Of a DNA stretch of 17,465 nt, positions 14,563 to 17,465 are shown piece after piece. Below the pieces are notes generated by a model. That model saw only the letters and a program-made list of their open reading frames with translations. It ran no database searches and was not told the DNA's origin. This DNA is from UBA1573 sp016794285 (GTDB lineage: Bacteria; Pseudomonadota; Alphaproteobacteria; Micavibrionales; Micavibrionaceae): the NCBI GenBank assembly GCA_016794285.1, contig JAEUKO010000043.1, forward strand, positions 1 to 17,465, given 5' to 3'. A program made the position numbers and the translations under genes. The stretch's first letter is position 1, and every line of letters begins with the position of its first letter.

Positions 14563-15132
14563 GTGAGTAGTTATATAGCCCTCTTTGATGCAAACGTACT
14601 GTATCCGGCTCCTATCCGCGATCTGTTGTTGCAACTTGCGCTATCGGACCTTTTCCGTGCTCATTGGACAAATGACATCCACAATGAATGGATAGAGAAT
14701 TTGTTGATGAACAACACCTCTTTAAGCCGTGAAAAGCTTGAGAGAACAAGAGATCTAATGAACAGCAAAGTTAGAGACTGCCTAATAGAAGGCTATCATG
14801 AGCTTATCCCTGGACTTAATCTGCCAGATAAAAAAGATCGTCATGTCCTCGCTGCGGCAATTGTAGGAAACTGCGATGTCATTGTCACCCAGAACCTCAA
14901 GGATTTTCCAACAAGCGAAACCAGTAAATACGGGATAGAAGCTCAACATCCAGACGAGTTTATAAGCAATCTTACGGGCCTAGCTCCAGGTATCGTTTGC
15001 GAAGCCGTTAAGAAGGTTAGGGCTCGCTTAAAGAACCCTCCCTATTCTGTAGAGGAATATCTTGATACCCTACGCAAACAGGGCCTCTTAGCAACGGCTG
15101 GTGAATTAGAGCAGTTCAAAGAGCTTCTTTAA
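14563..15132 (+). CDS. PIN-domain ribonuclease toxin, VapC-like
   Basis: Starts with GTG at 14563, 2 bases after the antitoxin stop. The first 115 or so of 189 residues form a PIN domain with acidic metal-binding residues D9 (LFDANVLYP), E42 (HNEW), D92 (KKDRHVLAAA) and D114 (TQNLKDFP). The C-terminal part (about 135-189) is helical, with EEYLDTLRKQGL. PIN toxins cleave tRNA or rRNA when the antitoxin is lost. The expected acidic residues are all present, so the toxin looks active. With the upstream HTH protein it forms a type II addiction module, which fits a mobile element wanting to be kept. Confidence 0.85.
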   Translation: MSSYIALFDANVLYPAPIRDLLLQLALSDLFRAHWTNDIHNEWIENLLMNNTSLSREKLERTRDLMNSKVRDCLIEGYHELIPGLNLPDKKDRHVLAAAIVGNCDVIVTQNLKDFPTSETSKYGIEAQHPDEFISNLTGLAPGIVCEAVKKVRARLKNPPYSVEEYLDTLRKQGLLATAGELEQFKELL

Positions 15133-15146
15133 TGAAAAATCTGTGC

Positions 15147-15206
15147 ATTAAGTAAAATACACCGTAAAATCTATTGCATTTCTGTGTAGAAATATTAAGT
15201 GAATAC
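15147..15206 (+). repeat. Imperfect direct repeat upstream of the dual Lrp-like gene
   Basis: ATTAAGTAAAATAC (15147-15160) and ATTAAGTGAATAC (15194-15206) lie 47 bases apart, between the toxin gene and the Lrp-like gene. They share the first seven bases exactly and the AATAC end. Phased direct sites would suit an autoregulating Lrp/AsnC-type protein, but AT-rich DNA makes chance matches easier. Confidence 0.3.
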
Positions 15207-15243
15207 CCCTTATCTGATTAACATTTTTACTAAAATTACCTGA

Positions 15244-16266
15244 ATGAACCATAAAATTGACACAAGGGATCAAAAAATCCTTCACGAGGCACTTCTGAAC
15301 GCTAATGCTACTGCCGACAGCATTGGTGCCCCCATAGGTGAGCAAGGTTATCAAGTAAGGCGAACACTTTCCGGCCTGCAAAATGACGGCATTATTTCAC
15401 CCTATACGCTCATAAATCAATTTTCCCTCGGCTGGATGAAAATAGGCGTATTTTTCTCTTTTCTGCCAATTCCAAGTCAAGATATTCAAGCCATCATCGA
15501 CAAGTTACAAGGCTATCCGAATATAGTTTCCGTGATTGAGCTGTTCGGCCCTTATCAATATTTCATGTCCGTCAACGCTCGATCAATTCCTGAGTTCGAG
15601 GAATTTATGAGCACTCTTTATAGCGATATTATCACCATCAAAATTGATGAAGCCGTATCCATTCGACGACAACTTAGTCTGTTTAAGCGTAAATATTTGG
15701 CACCAGATCTAAAAAACACATCTCACATCACCTACTCATACACTGGCGCACATGAAAAACTAGACGATCTCTCCGTCTCTATTCTAAATTATATGATTGC
15801 CGCTGGAGGCCTGCCTAATGGCCCTGCCATTGCGGAAGCTGTTGGCGTTTCAAATACAACGTTTCACAATAAAATTTCCGACCTTGAAAAAAGAGGCGTA
15901 ATCCTAGGCTATTCCTATAGCATAGACCCGTATAAAATCGGCTATAGATCCTTTGATCTTTTGATTAAAACATCCTCACGCACGACATCTTTTAAGAAAG
16001 ATTTTTTTGAATTTAGTGCCGCCCATCCGCACATTGTGGGCCTGACTGAATGTATTGGTCAATGGCAATATGAGGTACGCATCGAAGTCACTTCAACATC
16101 TGAAGCAACAAAAATTTCTCAAGAGATTTCAAGAAAATTCAGCCAGAACATTCATAAAATTGACATTGTAAATGTTATCAAAGAACTCAAATACATGAAA
16201 ACGCCACTCATTGAATTATCTTCAACCCCTGAGACTCCCCCTCAAAAAAAGAAGAATGTCGCCTAA
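15244..16266 (+). CDS. Transcriptional regulator with two tandem Lrp/AsnC-like units
   Basis: The 340 residues are about twice a normal Lrp. Unit 1 has a winged-HTH-like part (5-55: DQKILHEALLNAN, then GYQVRRTLSGLQNDGIISPY) and an alpha/beta part resembling a RAM domain (62-150). Unit 2 has a clearer HTH (175-225: NGPAIAEAVGVSNTTFHNKI, then LEKRGVILGYSYSID) and a second alpha/beta domain (about 230-318) with GYRSFDLLIKT and the acyl/effector-type strand VGLTECIGQWQYEVRI. The tail is Pro/Lys-rich. Lrp proteins bind DNA as oligomers and sense amino acids; a covalent dimer could form a defined four-unit assembly. Its weak Shine-Dalgarno is noted. It converges on the conjugation-like operon with 4 bases between stops. 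Confidence 0.7.
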   Translation: MNHKIDTRDQKILHEALLNANATADSIGAPIGEQGYQVRRTLSGLQNDGIISPYTLINQFSLGWMKIGVFFSFLPIPSQDIQAIIDKLQGYPNIVSVIELFGPYQYFMSVNARSIPEFEEFMSTLYSDIITIKIDEAVSIRRQLSLFKRKYLAPDLKNTSHITYSYTGAHEKLDDLSVSILNYMIAAGGLPNGPAIAEAVGVSNTTFHNKISDLEKRGVILGYSYSIDPYKIGYRSFDLLIKTSSRTTSFKKDFFEFSAAHPHIVGLTECIGQWQYEVRIEVTSTSEATKISQEISRKFSQNIHKIDIVNVIKELKYMKTPLIELSSTPETPPQKKKNVA

Positions 16267-16270
16267 GCCT

Positions 16271-16750
16271 CTATTGGTAAAAAAACTGTCCTAGATATTT
16301 CCCATCAACCCACATCTTTACAAACCGCGTCTGATTCCTTCTCTCTGCCTGATAAGCCGTACAATCAGCCGCCTTATCGTGCCTATACTTCTCACGCAAA
16401 TTACACTGTGAGTTAGTTGGAACACACATTATTTCATCAGAGTAGCTTTGTGGTATCCTGCTATATTGAAACCCTTTTTTACATGGAAGAAAATACTCTA
16501 CTCCCATTTGATAATTTCCATTCGACGAATTACCGTCTGGCCCTGTTGTACAAGACGATAAACTGGGCAACGGGGACTTCCCCTTTTTTAGTCTATGCTT
16601 AAACTCACTGTAAGCAGCTGCACATCCAGTTGGAAACCCACCGGGAAGGCAAAGCCAGATGGCGCACGCGGCCTCAGACTCTGCTTTTGCCACAGGAATT
16701 TGAACAAAAAAGAATCCCGCCAATACGGGGCCCATTAGAAAAATTCTCAT
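16271..16750 (-). CDS. Secreted cysteine-rich protein, TrbM-like pattern, of a probable conjugation operon
   Basis: The precursor has 159 residues with a signal peptide (hydrophobic 3-20, likely cut after VAKA, residue 23). The mature part has eight cysteines, suggesting disulfides in the periplasm. The start ACAIWLCLPGGFPTGC followed by GKSPLPSLSSC recalls the ACxAxLCL..G..P..C pattern of TrbM-family conjugal transfer proteins, but the match is by memory of the pattern only. The ATG directly follows the transglycosylase stop (TGAATG), so the two are coupled. The pairing of a small Cys-rich secreted protein with a VirB1-like muramidase supports a type IV secretion setting. Its exact role is unknown. 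Confidence 0.55.
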   Translation of the reverse strand: MRIFLMGPVLAGFFFVQIPVAKAESEAACAIWLCLPGGFPTGCAAAYSEFKHRLKKGKSPLPSLSSCTTGPDGNSSNGNYQMGVEYFLPCKKGFQYSRIPQSYSDEIMCVPTNSQCNLREKYRHDKAADCTAYQAERRNQTRFVKMWVDGKYLGQFFYQ

Positions 16751-17320
16751 TCAATTGCCTTTCTCTAAAAATAACGAAACTTTTTGTACATAAGATCTTG
16801 TTTCGGCATAGGGGGGAATATCTCCATACTTATCAACGGCCCCCTCTCCTGCATTATATGCAGCTATAGCAAGGCTAATATCTCCTTCGTACCTATCCAA
16901 AAGAAACTTCAGATATTTTGTCCCACCATCAATGTTCTCCTCGGGAGAGAATCTGTCTGTAACACCATATTGAGTAGCAGTGTCCGGCATAAGCTGCATA
17001 AGTCCCCCTGCCCCTTTTGGCGAGATGGCATCAGGGTTATAGGAGGATTCAGCTTTGATAACTGCATGGATAAGATCAGCATCTACATTATATTTCCGAG
17101 AAGCCTGCATCACATATTCATTAAACTTATTTGCGGAGCCTATCTCACGACTCAGCTGCAAGGATCTTCCCTTAAATTTCTGATGTCGAACCGGTGCCAA
17201 ATAATCTTGGGCTTCGAATACTTCTACAGAACCATCTGAATCAAATTCATATACGGTCGCAAACACTGTCGTAGGAAAGAAGGCCAGCAAAAAGACCGCA
17301 CAACTCATCACTGACTTCAT
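16751..17320 (-). CDS. Lytic transglycosylase (SLT domain), VirB1-like
   Basis: The 189-residue protein has a signal peptide (hydrophobic 6-21, probably cut near FATVYE) and, after a short linker, a soluble lytic transglycosylase domain at about 66-180. Catalytic Glu91 lies in AVIKAESSYNP, followed by GAGGLMQLMPDTA and AIAAYNAGEGAV, the three signature motifs of the family. Such small enzymes open peptidoglycan for conjugation or type IV secretion machines. The placement between an unrecognised gene (6 bases upstream) and a Cys-rich secreted protein (0 bases downstream) supports that over a cell-wall recycling role. All catalytic motifs look intact. Confidence 0.85.
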   Translation of the reverse strand: MKSVMSCAVFLLAFFPTTVFATVYEFDSDGSVEVFEAQDYLAPVRHQKFKGRSLQLSREIGSANKFNEYVMQASRKYNVDADLIHAVIKAESSYNPDAISPKGAGGLMQLMPDTATQYGVTDRFSPEENIDGGTKYLKFLLDRYEGDISLAIAAYNAGEGAVDKYGDIPPYAETRSYVQKVSLFLEKGN

Positions 17321-17326
17321 ATTTCT

Positions 17327-17465
17327 TTATTTCCCTAGTTTTTCTTTAACTTCGGCCCATGTGATTTTCTTTACCCACATTGGCAATGGAGTATCAAACA
17401 TATTGTCTTTTTGCTCTTTTGATCCCATGTAGGTATCAACTGCCTCATAGAGAATATGGGCCTTA
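17327..17465 (-). CDS. C-terminal end of an unrecognised protein, cut by the window edge
   Basis: The last 45 codons are present, ending in KITWAEVKEKLGK before TAA at 17329-17327. The stretch is polar and charged, with AHILYEAVDTYMG followed by MFDTPLPMWV. I do not recognise it. The stop is 6 bases before the transglycosylase start, so it is an upstream member of the same operon and probably another conjugation or accessory gene. The frame is open to the edge of the window. Confidence 0.6.
   Translation of the reverse strand, partial: KAHILYEAVDTYMGSKEQKDNMFDTPLPMWVKKITWAEVKEKLGK

Overview
The window looks like part of an alphaproteobacterial chromosome. The grouping of a class I PHA synthase, a fused MaoC/phosphotransacylase, an acetate-type kinase, FabI and a phasin-like protein points that way. 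So do the LpxR-type outer-membrane enzyme (Gram-negative) and the remnant of a type II NADH dehydrogenase. The species cannot be named from the sequence. Bases 1 to about 13,990 read as host genome. From about 14,000 to the right end the DNA looks more AT-rich by eye and carries accessory genes, so an acquired element probably begins there.

Left block (1-1866): a membrane-fusion protein of an efflux pump, cut by the left edge, is divergent from an AcrR-like repressor. A 7-bp-armed palindrome sits inside both facing promoters. The repressor overlaps an LpxR-type lipid A 3'-O-deacylase gene, tying envelope modification to the efflux regulator.

Second block (1863-7366, minus strand): a four-gene operon tetR - HlyD-type adaptor (yhiI-like) - rbbA-like tandem ATPase/permease fusion - yhhJ-like permease, with gaps of at most 3 bases or 4-base overlaps. 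It should build one ABC-2 type exporter under its own TetR regulator.

Third block (7464-13638, plus strand): a carbon-storage cluster, phaC - maoC/pta fusion - acetate/butyrate kinase - fabI, almost without gaps, then a relic of phaB reduced to its two ends (22 codons including stop), then ohr, an 83-aa helical protein and an 85-aa phasin-like protein. A TetR-type palindrome (TAGAC-N6-GTCTA) lies between the tetR/exporter operon and phaC, and a near copy lies in front of the phaB relic. One regulator may therefore join exporter, PHA and peroxide-defence genes.

Right block (13664-17465): a broken ndh fragment marks the junction. It is followed by a VapBC50-like antitoxin/PIN toxin pair with a good promoter, an unusual regulator made of two Lrp/AsnC-like units in tandem, and a minus-strand operon entering from the right edge. 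That operon holds an unrecognised gene tail, a VirB1-like lytic transglycosylase and a cysteine-rich secreted protein reminiscent of TrbM, which suggests the edge of a conjugative element or integrated plasmid. No rRNA, tRNA, CRISPR array or insertion sequence was seen.
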